This document shows positions 16,782 through 24,997 of a stretch of 64,000 nt of DNA, one piece after another. Position numbers and translations under genes: made by a program. Source of the DNA: Mucilaginibacter yixingensis (GTDB lineage: Bacteria; Bacteroidota; Bacteroidia; Sphingobacteriales; Sphingobacteriaceae); NCBI RefSeq assembly GCF_041080815.1, contig NZ_CP160205.1, positions 2,294,001-2,358,000 on the forward strand, in the 5' to 3' direction. The notes below the pieces were generated by a model. The model was not told where the DNA came from and searched no databases. It saw only the letters and a list, made by a program, of their open reading frames with translations. The first letter of the stretch is position 1, and each line of letters opens with the position of its first letter.

Positions 16782-17471
16782 TTAGGATAAAGCAAATTCT
16801 ACCGCGGCCTGTGCATGAATCAGCATGGTATCAAACATCGGTATATCCACATCGCCGGGTTTAATAAGCAGAGGGATCTCTGTGCAACCTAAAATAACGC
16901 CCTGGGCACCCTGAGCTATCAATTTATTGATGATGTTGATATATGCTGCACGGGTTTTAGGCCTGATATCGCCCTTGGCTAATTCATCGTTGATGGTTTG
17001 ATGTACATAAGCACGGTCGGCATCATTAGGTATCAAGGTTTCGATGCCGTGTTCGGTTAGCTTATCCTTAAAGAAATCAAACTCCATGGTAAATCGCGTA
17101 CCAAGTAAGGCCACCTTCTTCAATTTCTTCTGTTGTATGGCTTTCGCTGTTACTGTGGCAATATGAATGATGGGTACCGAAATTCGCTTCTGCAGATCGT
17201 CAGCAACTTTGTGTGTGGTATTGGCGCACAGTACAATAGCTTCAGCCCCGGCTTGCTGCAAACCCTGGCAGGCTGCGGTTACCAGATCCAGGGTTGCATC
17301 CCAGTTGCCAGCCTCATTATGCCGGCTGATATCGGCATAATTAAAGGAGTGGAGACGCAAATCTGCAAACTGCAATCCGCCTAAATGCCGGTTAATCTCG
17401 GCATTAATATGTTTGTAATAATCTATAGTAGAAATGTAGCTGGTACCACCAACAAGACCTAAAATTTTCAT
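16782..17471 (-). CDS. aspartate/glutamate racemase family protein
   Basis: 229 residues, the usual size. The two catalytic cysteines are seen: C82 in IVLCANTTHK and C196 in GVILGCTEIPLL. The N-terminus GLVGGTSYISTIDYYKHIN gives the substrate-binding VGGTS loop. The family interconverts L- and D-aspartate or glutamate without cofactor. Convergent with the WYL regulator and 21 bases downstream of pyrC on the same strand, so it may be co-transcribed with pyrC. Exact substrate is not predictable. Confidence 0.88.
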   Translation of the reverse strand: MKILGLVGGTSYISTIDYYKHINAEINRHLGGLQFADLRLHSFNYADISRHNEAGNWDATLDLVTAACQGLQQAGAEAIVLCANTTHKVADDLQKRISVPIIHIATVTAKAIQQKKLKKVALLGTRFTMEFDFFKDKLTEHGIETLIPNDADRAYVHQTINDELAKGDIRPKTRAAYINIINKLIAQGAQGVILGCTEIPLLIKPGDVDIPMFDTMLIHAQAAVEFALS

Positions 17472-17492
17472 GGGATATATTGTTGTTAGTAA

Positions 17493-18827
17493 CTACCTTT
17501 CAAACGTCATGCGCATGCCGCTGGCATCGTCGGCCACACGGCCATTCTCGTAAACCACTTTGCCAGAAACGATGGTATGAGTAACGGCAGAGTGGAAGGT
17601 ATCACCCTCAAACGGACTCCAGCCGCATTTGTATAAAATATTGTCTTTCTGAACTTTGTTCGGTTTATCTAAATCGACCAATACCAGATCAGCCCAGTAA
17701 CCCTCGCGGATGAAACCACGTTTTTCAATCTGGAAACAGATAGCCACATTATGCGCCATTTTCTCAGCAATTTGCTCCAGGCTGATTTTGCCTTGGTGGT
17801 TCAGCTCCAACATAGCCGGTAAGGCATGCTGCACCAGCGGCCCGCCAGAGGGTGCATGCAGGTATGATTGAGATTTTTCCTCGATAGTATGCGGCGCATG
17901 GTCGGTAGCAATTACGTCAATGCGGCCATCTAATACAGCGGCTAAGATACCATCACGGTCTGCGGCGGTTTTTACCGCCGGGTTCCATTTAATATTGTTG
18001 CCTTTGGTAGCATAATCCGCATCGCTAAACCATAGGTGATGTACACAGGCTTCTGCCGTGATACGTTTATCTTTTAGTGGCGTGGTATTATTAAATAAAT
18101 GGGTTTCTTTCTCGGTAGAAATATGCAGGATGTGCAAACGGGTATTGTTCTTTTTAGCCAACTCAACTGCCATTGATGACGACAGATAGCAAGCCTCCTC
18201 ACTACGAATAATCGGGTGATATTCTATAGTGATGTTATCGCCCAGCAACTCCTTATAATGTGCCATATTACGCTTGATGGTTGCCTCATCCTCGCAGTGT
18301 GTGGCAATCAGCATCGGCGATTCTGCGAACAGCTTTTCAAGTGTGGTTGGGTTATCTACCAGCATGTTACCGGTTGATGAGCCCATGAATACTTTAATGC
18401 CGCAAACGTTGCGGATATCGGTGCGTAATACCTCGTCCAGGTTGTCATTGCTGGCGCCCATGAAGAACGAGTAGTTGGCCGCTGAAGTATTAGCAGCAAT
18501 GGCGTACTTATCTTCCAGCAGGGCTTTAGTCAACGTATTGGGAACCGTGTTCGGCATCTCCATAAAAGAAGTGATACCACCGGCAACAGCAGCGCGCGAT
18601 TCTGTATGAATATTGGCTTTATGCGTTAAGCCCGGCTCACGGAAGTGCACCTGATCGTCAATGCAGCCTGGCAATAGATAAAGGCCTTCGGCATAGATCT
18701 CGCGGTCGGCTTTTACGTCTATGTGCTGATCAATGCGCTCAATGCGACCGTCTTTTACTAGGACATCGGCGGCAAAGCGGCGGTTTTCATTAATTACTGT
18801 AGCTGATTTAATGAGGATGGTGGACAT
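17493..18827 (-). CDS. pyrC: dihydroorotase
   Basis: 444 residues, an amidohydrolase that closes carbamoyl-aspartate to dihydroorotate in pyrimidine synthesis. Seen: LLPGCIDDQVHFREPGLTHKAN (residues 51-72), PNTVPNTL, the likely carboxylated lysine in GIKVFMGSSTGNML, LHILHIS, and IATDHAPHT near the end with the metal-binding Asp. The usual DxHxHxR motif reads DDQVHFR, with Gln in place of the first metal-ligand His; I recall this as the normal form in Bacteroidota. Starts 13 bases after a TATATTTG box on the minus strand. The racemase gene follows downstream. Confidence 0.93.
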   Translation of the reverse strand: MSTILIKSATVINENRRFAADVLVKDGRIERIDQHIDVKADREIYAEGLYLLPGCIDDQVHFREPGLTHKANIHTESRAAVAGGITSFMEMPNTVPNTLTKALLEDKYAIAANTSAANYSFFMGASNDNLDEVLRTDIRNVCGIKVFMGSSTGNMLVDNPTTLEKLFAESPMLIATHCEDEATIKRNMAHYKELLGDNITIEYHPIIRSEEACYLSSSMAVELAKKNNTRLHILHISTEKETHLFNNTTPLKDKRITAEACVHHLWFSDADYATKGNNIKWNPAVKTAADRDGILAAVLDGRIDVIATDHAPHTIEEKSQSYLHAPSGGPLVQHALPAMLELNHQGKISLEQIAEKMAHNVAICFQIEKRGFIREGYWADLVLVDLDKPNKVQKDNILYKCGWSPFEGDTFHSAVTHTIVSGKVVYENGRVADDASGMRMTFER

Positions 18828-18832
18828 GGGTG

Positions 18833-18840
18833 CAAATATA
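18833..18840 (-). promoter_or_regulatory. TAnnTTTG box for pyrC
   Basis: The minus strand reads TATATTTG, ending 5 bases before the pyrC ATG. The -33 position falls inside the left arm of the neighbouring 34-bp inverted repeat. A very short leader is implied. Confidence 0.55.
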
Positions 18841-18845
18841 AAATT

Positions 18846-18954
18846 AGTCCGGAAGACCGGAAGTCAGAAAGTCCGAAAGATTAATTATTTAAAGTAATCT
18901 TTTAATGTCTATACCTTCCACTTTCGGACTTTCTGACTTCCGGTCTTCCGGACT
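18846..18954. repeat. perfect 34-bp inverted repeat built from 8-base words
   Basis: Left arm 18846-18879 and right arm 18921-18954 are exact reverse complements over 34 bases, around a 41-base loop that contains a smaller AGATTA/TAATCT hairpin. The left arm divides into AGTCCGGA, AGACCGGA, AGTCAGAA, AGTCCGAA. It occupies almost the whole gap between divergent pyrC and the DEAD-box helicase gene, between their TAnnTTTG boxes. The ORF that seems to extend the helicase upstream is just translation of the right arm. Confidence 0.92.
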
Positions 18955-18970
18955 TTTCCAACTAAAAGCC

Positions 18971-18978
18971 TATCTTTG
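18971..18978 (+). promoter_or_regulatory. TAnnTTTG box for the DEAD-box helicase gene
   Basis: TATCTTTG ends 4 bases before the ATG at 18983, implying a leaderless or nearly leaderless mRNA. The -33 region overlaps the right end of the inverted repeat. Confidence 0.5.
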
Positions 18979-18982
18979 CCCA

Positions 18983-20329
18983 ATGGCTTCATTTGAAGAT
19001 TTTAAATTTAACCGGCAAATACTGAATGCCATTGCCGATTCTGGCTATACCGAACCCACGCCCATACAGCAAAAAGCTATCCCACCCATATTGAATGGGC
19101 AGGATGTAATGGGCATTGCCCAAACCGGTACCGGAAAAACTGCGGCTTATGTGCTGCCGTTGGTGATGAAACTGAAGTATGCCCAAGGCGAACATGCCCG
19201 GGCGCTGATCCTCTCGCCAACACGTGAACTGGCCATGCAGATTGAAGAGAACATCCGCAAATATTCGGCTTATACAGATCTGCGCACGGTGGTGGTTTAC
19301 GGTGGCATCGGCCCTAAAACTCAGATTGAGCAGATTAATAAAGGGGTTGATATTATTGTAGCTACGCCCGGTCGCTTTATGGATATCTACCTGGCCGGTC
19401 ATATTCAAACCAAGCCATTGCAGGTTCTGGTGCTGGATGAGGCCGACAAGATGATGGATATGGGCTTCATGCCGCAAATCAATCGCATACTGGAAGTGGT
19501 GCCGCGCAAACGGCAAAATCTGTTATTCTCGGCCACCATGTCTGACAAGGTGCATAACCTCTCGGCCAATTTCCTGGAATTTCCAACCGTGGTGGAGGTT
19601 ACGCCACAGGCTACCCCGGCACAAACAGTTAAACAGCAACTGTACCATGTGCCCAACATCAAAACCAAGATCAACCTGCTCAAGCACCTGCTGGATGAGG
19701 AGGGAAATATCTCTAAGCTGATAGTTTTCTGTAAAACCCGCACCGCGGCAGAGGACGTATACAAATACCTGTCGCGCCGCTTTGGCGAGAAAGATGTACG
19801 CGTGCTCCATGCCAATAAAGGTCAAAATACGCGTATCAACTCCATCAACTCCTTCAAGGAAGATGAGGTTAAGATATTGGTAGCTACCGATGTTGCTTCC
19901 CGTGGTATTGACGTGAGCAATGTGAGTCACGTAATTAATTTTGATGTGCCGGTGGTGATTGAAGATTACGTGCACAGGATAGGCAGAACTGGCAGGGCAT
20001 TGCAGGCAGGGGAGGCCATTACGTTTTGTAACCCGGCAGAAGAATATTATGTAGCTAAGATTGAGAAATTGATCAGGCAAACTATTCAAGTTTCTCCGCT
20101 GCCTGAAAATGTATTTGTAGAGCAAACGCCGTTTGAAGAGCGTCAGGATCAGGCTCGTGAAATTGACTTGCAGAAACGGAAAGAGAACCCTGATTTTAAA
20201 GGTGCCTTCCACGAGAAAAAAACGGCCACGCAACGCAAAAAGTTTGATGCAGAGAAAGCCAAAAGAAATCCACGCGTTGCTGCTACAAAAACCAAAGGGT
20301 TATTTAAAAAGAATAAAAAGAAACATTAA
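18983..20329 (+). CDS. DEAD-box RNA helicase
   Basis: 448 residues from MASFEDFKFN. Helicase motifs in order: Q motif (GYTEPTPIQQ, residues 21-30), AQTGTGKT (46-53), PTRELA, VDIIVATPGR, DEAD (VLDEADKMMDMG), SAT, then the C-terminal RecA-like domain with IVFCKTR, ATDVASRGIDV and HRIGRTGR. A basic tail of about 60 residues (KRKENPD...GLFKKNKKKH) probably binds RNA. The family remodels rRNA or mRNA. The longer ORF start at 18905 lies in the inverted repeat and was rejected. A small membrane protein and gldC follow. Confidence 0.95.
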   Translation: MASFEDFKFNRQILNAIADSGYTEPTPIQQKAIPPILNGQDVMGIAQTGTGKTAAYVLPLVMKLKYAQGEHARALILSPTRELAMQIEENIRKYSAYTDLRTVVVYGGIGPKTQIEQINKGVDIIVATPGRFMDIYLAGHIQTKPLQVLVLDEADKMMDMGFMPQINRILEVVPRKRQNLLFSATMSDKVHNLSANFLEFPTVVEVTPQATPAQTVKQQLYHVPNIKTKINLLKHLLDEEGNISKLIVFCKTRTAAEDVYKYLSRRFGEKDVRVLHANKGQNTRINSINSFKEDEVKILVATDVASRGIDVSNVSHVINFDVPVVIEDYVHRIGRTGRALQAGEAITFCNPAEEYYVAKIEKLIRQTIQVSPLPENVFVEQTPFEERQDQAREIDLQKRKENPDFKGAFHEKKTATQRKKFDAEKAKRNPRVAATKTKGLFKKNKKKH

Positions 20330-20341
20330 GAGATCTGAGTA

Positions 20342-20617
20342 ATGAAGCTAAGGGTTACACCTTTAAACCTGGCTACGGCCGTTTTTCTGTTCCTGGCCGT
20401 TTATATATGGATATTTGGCGCAGCTGTGGTAGGCGGGCCTTACCAGCAATTACATTTGGGCAACGCTATTGCCTGGGTAATGCTGTTGTTTGCCTTTGTG
20501 GTTTTTGTGCTGGACCTAATGCTGCGAAATTACTTTCAGGAGACTAAAAAGCTATGGCTGATTGAGCTGAGCTTTGTAGTTTTGGCCGCAATTATATTTT
20601 TACTGGTTAAACGATAA
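20342..20617 (+). CDS. small hypothetical membrane protein
   Basis: 91 residues with three predicted membrane helices at about 10-29, 38-60 and 70-88 (LATAVFLFLAVYIWIFGAAVV, AIAWVMLLFAFVVFVLDLML, LIELSFVVLAAIIFLLV). It begins 12 bases after the helicase stop and ends 2 bases before gldC, so it is part of the helicase-gldC run. Its position next to gldC is suggestive but no function is known. Confidence 0.7.
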   Translation: MKLRVTPLNLATAVFLFLAVYIWIFGAAVVGGPYQQLHLGNAIAWVMLLFAFVVFVLDLMLRNYFQETKKLWLIELSFVVLAAIIFLLVKR

Positions 20618-20619
20618 TA

Positions 20620-20949
20620 ATGAAGAAAGCTGAAATAAAGCTAACAGTAGAGCTGGACGACAATAACGTTCCGGAAACCATCATGTGGGAGAGTACAGAC
20701 TCTCAGAACAAAGAAGCAATGCAGGTTAAAGCAATGCTGCTATCGCTGTGGGATCATAACTACCAGCAAGCCCTGCGCATTGACCTTTGGACTAAAGAAA
20801 TGCCGGTAGACGAAATGAAAGTTTTCTTTCACCAAACCCTGATGACCTTGGGCGATACCTTTCTGCGTGCAACTGGCGAGAAGAACATCGTAGAGGATTT
20901 GAGAGACTACTGCGCTCACTTTGCAGAGAAAATGGAGATAAAAGCCTAA
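20620..20949 (+). CDS. gldC: gliding motility protein GldC
   Basis: 109 residues, matching the usual GldC size. Family features: MKKAEIKLTVELDDNNVPETIMWES at the N-terminus, KAMLLSLWDHNYQQALRIDLWTKEMPVDEMKVFFHQTL in the middle and TGEKNIVEDLRDYCAHFAEKMEI at the end. GldC is a small cytoplasmic protein needed for full gliding of Flavobacterium johnsoniae and conserved in many non-gliding Bacteroidota; its biochemical role is unknown. GldB is usually a neighbour in other genomes but is not seen here. Confidence 0.92.
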   Translation: MKKAEIKLTVELDDNNVPETIMWESTDSQNKEAMQVKAMLLSLWDHNYQQALRIDLWTKEMPVDEMKVFFHQTLMTLGDTFLRATGEKNIVEDLRDYCAHFAEKMEIKA

Positions 20950-20967
20950 CAATTTTAAAGTCCTTGT

Positions 20968-21088
20968 CAATCTGAACGAACATGGCAAGGGCTGAAGTGA
21001 AGGCGTGAGGAGGAATCTTGTACTTACGATAGGCAACGTTGCAAAGATGTAAGTCTACAAGATTTCTCCCTTCAATCGAAATGACGTC
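20968..21088. repeat. degenerate TGTCATTTCGA-type inverted repeat
   Basis: Fills the convergent gap between gldC and the MFS gene. GGAATCTTGTA and CTTAC on the left pair with GTAAG and TACAAGATTTC on the right; the outer ends (AATCTGAACGAA and CAATCGAAATGACG) are degenerate forms of the arms at 60547-60670, and GGCGTGAGGAGGAATCTT closely matches that copy. Confidence 0.7.
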
Positions 21089-21099
21089 AGCGTGTTGTT

Positions 21100-22305
21100 T
21101 TATCTCGCAAATTTCCATTTATACAACACCACAAATCCCACTGCCGAAACGGTACAAGAAACCGTCATTACCCACCAGAGCATAGAATAATGTCCCCAGA
21201 TAATAATCTGGCTGCCTATGGTTGGCGCCAAGATCTGCGCAGCCGACCAGCACATGGAATACATAGCGGCATATTGTCCGCGGTTATGCTCTGATGTGCG
21301 GACAATCCAAAATGCATTCATAAATGGCATGGCCAATATTTCGCCCAGCGTGATCAGTAGGATGATGAGGGTAGCCGAAAGTTTTGCGGCCGGCATAAAG
21401 TTGAGCAGGCCAAAAGCAATGGCCGCCAGCGTAACACCGGTAGCAATATATTTTAACCCATGGCGACGGCCCTCCAGATTGTGGACTATCACCATTTCAA
21501 ACAAGGCGATAAAAACGCCGTTTGCAGCCATCAGCACCCCAATAAAACGTTCATTCAATCCCCACTCAGATTTATAGAACAGCGGTTGTATGGTAAACAT
21601 CTGGAAAAAGCAGGCCGCAAATAAAAGTGCCAAAACGATAAACGCTATATAAACTTTATCGTGATAAGCAGAGGCTCCACCAGTAGGACGTTCCTTAATA
21701 ACATGATTGCTCTTGATAACGGATCTTGGCATAAGCTTCAATAATACCAGGCCTGCCAGTATGTTGGTGCAACCATCGGCCCAAAACAATAAATGATAGT
21801 TGAACGAGGCCAGCATACCACCAATTGCGCCACCAAAGGCCCAGCCCAGGTTAACGGCCAAACGATTAAGCGAATAAGAGCGTGTTTTATTCTCGGGTGA
21901 GCTGTGGTACGCAATAGCGGTAGAGTTGGCTGGCCTGAACGCATCATTACAAAGACTCAAAATAAAGGAGACGATGGCCAGCATGGTAAAGCTTCGCTGA
22001 AAACCTAATAGCATAAATAGCAGTCCACCAACTATCAGTGCTGCTACCTGGATATCATAGAACCCGTATCTATCAGTTAGTTTACCGCCAATAAATGCGC
22101 CTGTGATAGAGCCCAAGCCGAAAATGCCAAGGATCAGTCCGGCTTGTCCTACTGAAAAATGCAGTATTTGCGTGCAGTAGAGCGTCATAAATGGGATAAC
22201 CATGGTACCGCTGCGGTTGATGAACATAACGAGCGAAAGGATCCAGCTGTTGCGTGATAGTCCGGAATAGGCTTGTTTGTAAAGTTCAACAGGGGAGGTG
22301 ACCAT
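21100..22305 (-). CDS. MFS transporter
   Basis: 401 residues from MVTSPVELYKQAYSGLSRNSW, chosen over an upstream Met because it follows a TATTTTTG box by 7 bases and matches the usual MFS start. Twelve membrane helices are expected. The motif GGKLTDRYGFYDIQ after helix 2 is the MFS motif A (GxxxDRxG), and FRPANSTAIAYHSSPENKTRSYSLNRLAVNLGWAFGGAIGG covers the helix 4-5 region. The type resembles drug or sugar exporters of the YajR/MdtH kind. Substrate unknown. Confidence 0.9.
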   Translation of the reverse strand: MVTSPVELYKQAYSGLSRNSWILSLVMFINRSGTMVIPFMTLYCTQILHFSVGQAGLILGIFGLGSITGAFIGGKLTDRYGFYDIQVAALIVGGLLFMLLGFQRSFTMLAIVSFILSLCNDAFRPANSTAIAYHSSPENKTRSYSLNRLAVNLGWAFGGAIGGMLASFNYHLLFWADGCTNILAGLVLLKLMPRSVIKSNHVIKERPTGGASAYHDKVYIAFIVLALLFAACFFQMFTIQPLFYKSEWGLNERFIGVLMAANGVFIALFEMVIVHNLEGRRHGLKYIATGVTLAAIAFGLLNFMPAAKLSATLIILLITLGEILAMPFMNAFWIVRTSEHNRGQYAAMYSMCWSAAQILAPTIGSQIIIWGHYSMLWWVMTVSCTVSAVGFVVLYKWKFAR

Positions 22306-22312
22306 GATGGAG

Positions 22313-22320
22313 CAAAAATA
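22313..22320 (-). promoter_or_regulatory. TAnnTTTG box for the MFS gene
   Basis: The minus strand reads TATTTTTG, 7 bases before the ATG at 22305. It supports the shorter start of the protein. Confidence 0.5.
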
Positions 22321-22639
22321 CGATTTTGGTAATGAAGAGTGGACGGCCCCAATGTTAACAAACGCTAAGTGATGCAAAACTTAAAAGTATCTTAACAGGA
22401 TACTAATAGTATGCTATTGCGGGTAAGTTAAAGTACACAATCGCTCATCTTGTTATTGATTGCATCGAAATATTGACATTTTTAACGAAATATTATGAAA
22501 TGCTTACTATTTTTTCAACATTTCTATTTTATTGGCAATAAATTGTTGAATTTTTAATCAATATTATATTGCAATTATTTACCTTCGGGGCGAAAATTAC
22601 TTATCACGGTTTTAGTGCCGCGATTTAATCAATTATAGC
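22321..22639 (+). other. AT-rich promoter region upstream of serC
   Basis: 319 bases without an ORF that makes sense. A TACCTTCG about 55 bases before the serC ATG is a one-mismatch match to TAnnTTTG. No riboswitch-like structure was recognised. Confidence 0.4.
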
Positions 22640-23707
22640 ATGAAACATAATTTTGGTGCCGGGCCAGGCATCTTACCCCACGAAGTATTAAAGCAAGCTG
22701 CTCAGGCAGTGGTAGATTTTAACGGAATTGGTTTGTCTATTCTGGAAATATCGCACCGCTCACCAGAGTTTGAAGCTGTGCTTGATGAAGCCGTTAAACT
22801 GGTGAAAGAAGAACTGGGCGTACCGGCCGGCTATTCTGTATTGTTTTTACAAGGCGGTGCCAGCACTCAATTTGCTATGGTGCCTTATAACCTGTTGCCT
22901 ACAGGCGGTAAAGCAGCTTATGTTGAAAGCGGTGTTTGGGCCAACAAAGCGCTTAAAGAAGCCAAGTTTTTTGGCGATGTAGAGGTAATTGCTACTGCTA
23001 AAGAAAGCAACTTTACTCATATCCCTAAAGATTTTACCGTACCTGCAGATGCAGCTTATCTGCACCTTACTTCAAACAACACCATTTACGGTACGCAATT
23101 GCATGAGTTCCCTGCATCGCCGGTTCCGGTTGTTTGTGATATGTCTTCAGACATCTTCAGCCGCAAAATCAACGTTGCTGATTTTGGCCTGATCTACGCT
23201 GGTGCTCAGAAAAACATGGGCCCTGCAGGTACCACGCTGGTTATTGTTAAAGACGAGATTTTAGGTAAAGTTGACCGCAAAATCCCTGCTATGTTTAACT
23301 ACCAGGTACAAGTTGAAGGTGGTTCAATGTACAACACGCCTCCGGTATTTGCTATCTACGTTTCTATGTTAACCCTTCGTTGGTTAAAAGCTAAAGGCGG
23401 CGTAGAGGCTATCCAAAAAGAGAACGAGCAAAAAGCTAAGGTGCTTTACGAAGAAATTGATCGCAACCCGCTGTTCAAAGGCGTTTGCGTTCCTGAAGAT
23501 CGTTCGCATATGAACGTTTGCTTCCTGGTAGAAAACCCAGAGCACGAAAAACCATTCCTGAAATTCTGCGAAGAGCGCGATATTGTAGGTATTAAAGGTC
23601 ACCGCAGTGCAGGCGGTTTCAGAGCTTCAATCTACAACGCACTGCCAATTAGTAGCGTATATGTACTGATTGACGCAATGCGCGAGTTTGCAGAGAAAAA
23701 TAAATAG
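22640..23707 (+). CDS. serC: phosphoserine aminotransferase
   Basis: 355 residues, a PLP-dependent class V aminotransferase that converts 3-phosphohydroxypyruvate and glutamate to phosphoserine. MKHNFGAGPGILPHEVL (1-17), HRSPEF, GGASTQFAMVP (72-82), and the Schiff-base lysine K191 in YAGAQKNMGPAG are visible. The C-terminal GIKGHRSAGGFRASIYNA is the usual substrate-phosphate loop. Followed by serA, so the operon makes serine from 3-phosphoglycerate. Its TAG stop overlaps the first word of a heptad inverted repeat. Confidence 0.96.
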   Translation: MKHNFGAGPGILPHEVLKQAAQAVVDFNGIGLSILEISHRSPEFEAVLDEAVKLVKEELGVPAGYSVLFLQGGASTQFAMVPYNLLPTGGKAAYVESGVWANKALKEAKFFGDVEVIATAKESNFTHIPKDFTVPADAAYLHLTSNNTIYGTQLHEFPASPVPVVCDMSSDIFSRKINVADFGLIYAGAQKNMGPAGTTLVIVKDEILGKVDRKIPAMFNYQVQVEGGSMYNTPPVFAIYVSMLTLRWLKAKGGVEAIQKENEQKAKVLYEEIDRNPLFKGVCVPEDRSHMNVCFLVENPEHEKPFLKFCEERDIVGIKGHRSAGGFRASIYNALPISSVYVLIDAMREFAEKNK

Positions 23708-23792
23708 TCATTGGACGTTGGTCAATAGTCATTAGTAGAAATATGCAATGACTATTGACTGGATAATTACCAATGGCAAACAACAAATGACA
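23706..23792. repeat. heptad inverted repeat, AGTCATT type
   Basis: Left arm 23706-23733 is AGTCATT, GGACGTT, GGTCAAT, AGTCATT, four words in phase. Right arm reads AATGACT, ATTGACT (23747-23760), an 11-base interruption, then AATGGCA, AACAACA, AATGACA (23772-23792). The core pairing GTCAATAGTCATT / AATGACTATTGAC is exact over 13 bases around a 13-base loop. It fills the serC-serA gap, and makes the serA ORF look longer than it is. Confidence 0.85.
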
Positions 23793-23807
23793 ACCCAAAA
23801 ACTAAAG

Positions 23808-24758
23808 ATGAAAATACTTGCTAACGATGGTATTGATCCGGTAGGCCAGCAAATGCTGGAAGCCGCTGGTTTTACTGTAGATACTAAAAATATACCGCAG
23901 GACGAGTTGCCTGCCCGTTTAAACGAATATGATGTGATCACTGTGCGTAGCGCTACTAAAGTGCGCCAGGCATTGATTGACGCTTGCCCTAACCTGAAAG
24001 TTATCGGTCGTGGCGGTGTTGGTATGGATAACATTGACGTTGAATATGCACGTGAAAAAGGTTTGGCGGTTTACAATACCCCGGCTTCATCTTCACTGTC
24101 TGTTGCCGAGCTGGTGTTTGCGCACCTGTTTACCGGTATCCGTTTCTTGTATGACAGCAACCGCAGAATGCCGGTTGAAGGTACCACCAAATTCAACGAC
24201 CTGAAAAAAGCATATGCTAAAGGTATTGAACTGCGTGGCCGCACCATCGGTATCCTGGGTTTTGGCCGTATCGGTCGTGAGGTAGCTAAAATTGCTATCG
24301 GCCTGGGTATGGATGTACTGGCTTATGACCTTTTCCCTTTCAACCCTGAAGTGGAGATTGTACTGGGCGGCGGTGGCACCAAAGTAAACGTTAACGTACA
24401 AACTGCAACCCTGGAAGAAATCATTGCTAAAGCTGATTTCATCACACTGCATACACCTTTCATTGAGAAACCGATTTTAGGTGCTGAAGAATTTGAAAAA
24501 GTTAAAAAAGGCGTAGCTATTGTAAACTGCTCTCGTGGTGGTTTGATTGACGAGCAGGCCCTGATCAACGCGCTGGATAGCGGTAAAGTAGCCTTTGCCG
24601 GTCTTGACGTGTTTGATAACGAGCCTACTCCACTGGAGGCCCTGTTGAAACACCCTAAAGTATCATTAACTCCGCACATCGGCGCCGCTACCGGCGAAGC
24701 CCAGGAGCGTATTGGTACAGAGTTGGCTGGATTGATTATTAGTCATTTTAAACAATAA
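23808..24758 (+). CDS. serA: D-3-phosphoglycerate dehydrogenase, short form
   Basis: 316 residues from MKILANDGIDPVG. Upstream in-frame Met codons were rejected because they lie within or next to the heptad repeat. NAD-dependent oxidation of 3-phosphoglycerate to 3-phosphohydroxypyruvate. Seen: VRSATKVRQALI, GRGGVGMDNID, the Rossmann GILGFGRIGREVAKI, NCSRGGLIDEQAL, FDNEPTP and the active-site His region TPHIGAATGEAQERI. No ACT regulatory domain, so it is the short type. Downstream of serC, with a terminator after it. Confidence 0.95.
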   Translation: MKILANDGIDPVGQQMLEAAGFTVDTKNIPQDELPARLNEYDVITVRSATKVRQALIDACPNLKVIGRGGVGMDNIDVEYAREKGLAVYNTPASSSLSVAELVFAHLFTGIRFLYDSNRRMPVEGTTKFNDLKKAYAKGIELRGRTIGILGFGRIGREVAKIAIGLGMDVLAYDLFPFNPEVEIVLGGGGTKVNVNVQTATLEEIIAKADFITLHTPFIEKPILGAEEFEKVKKGVAIVNCSRGGLIDEQALINALDSGKVAFAGLDVFDNEPTPLEALLKHPKVSLTPHIGAATGEAQERIGTELAGLIISHFKQ

Positions 24759-24798
24759 ATCACCCTCACAATTACTCTAAAGTAAAACTTTGGTTTTC

Positions 24799-24830
24799 AA
24801 GACCGTCCCCAAAAAGGACGGTCTTTTTTG
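24799..24830 (+). terminator. rho-independent terminator after serA
   Basis: AAGACCGTCC and GGACGGTCTT form a 10-bp stem around CCAAAAA, followed by a T run. Located 41 bases past the serA stop. Confidence 0.92.
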
Positions 24831-24881
24831 TTGGATTGGCTATCTGTAAAAGGCAAAAAGAACTGGATATAATTTCTTATT

Positions 24882-24979
24882 TGTCATTGCGAGGAACGAA
24901 GCAATCCCGTCGCACACATAGACATGCGACGAGATAGCTTCGCGCTCAGTCCAAGCTACAAACCCGCTCGCAATGACAA
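24882..24979. repeat. TCATTGCGAGG-type inverted repeat
   Basis: TTGTCATTGCGAG on the left pairs with CTCGCAATGACAAG on the right, and an inner CGTCGCA/TGCGACG hairpin surrounds ACACATAGACA-type loop sequence. It occupies the convergent gap between serA and the MBL-fold gene. The words GAGGAACGAAGCAATC are familiar from intergenic repeats of other Bacteroidota. Confidence 0.8.
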
Positions 24980-24997
24980 GATGTTTTAAACAAATGC

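Noticed and set aside
18905..18982. Longer N-terminus of the DEAD-box helicase
   Set aside because: It is translation of the right arm of the inverted repeat and the promoter box; the family starts at MASFEDF.
19523..20233. 236-residue antisense ORF in the helicase gene
   Set aside because: Shadow of the helicase reading frame; composition and motifs are not protein-like.
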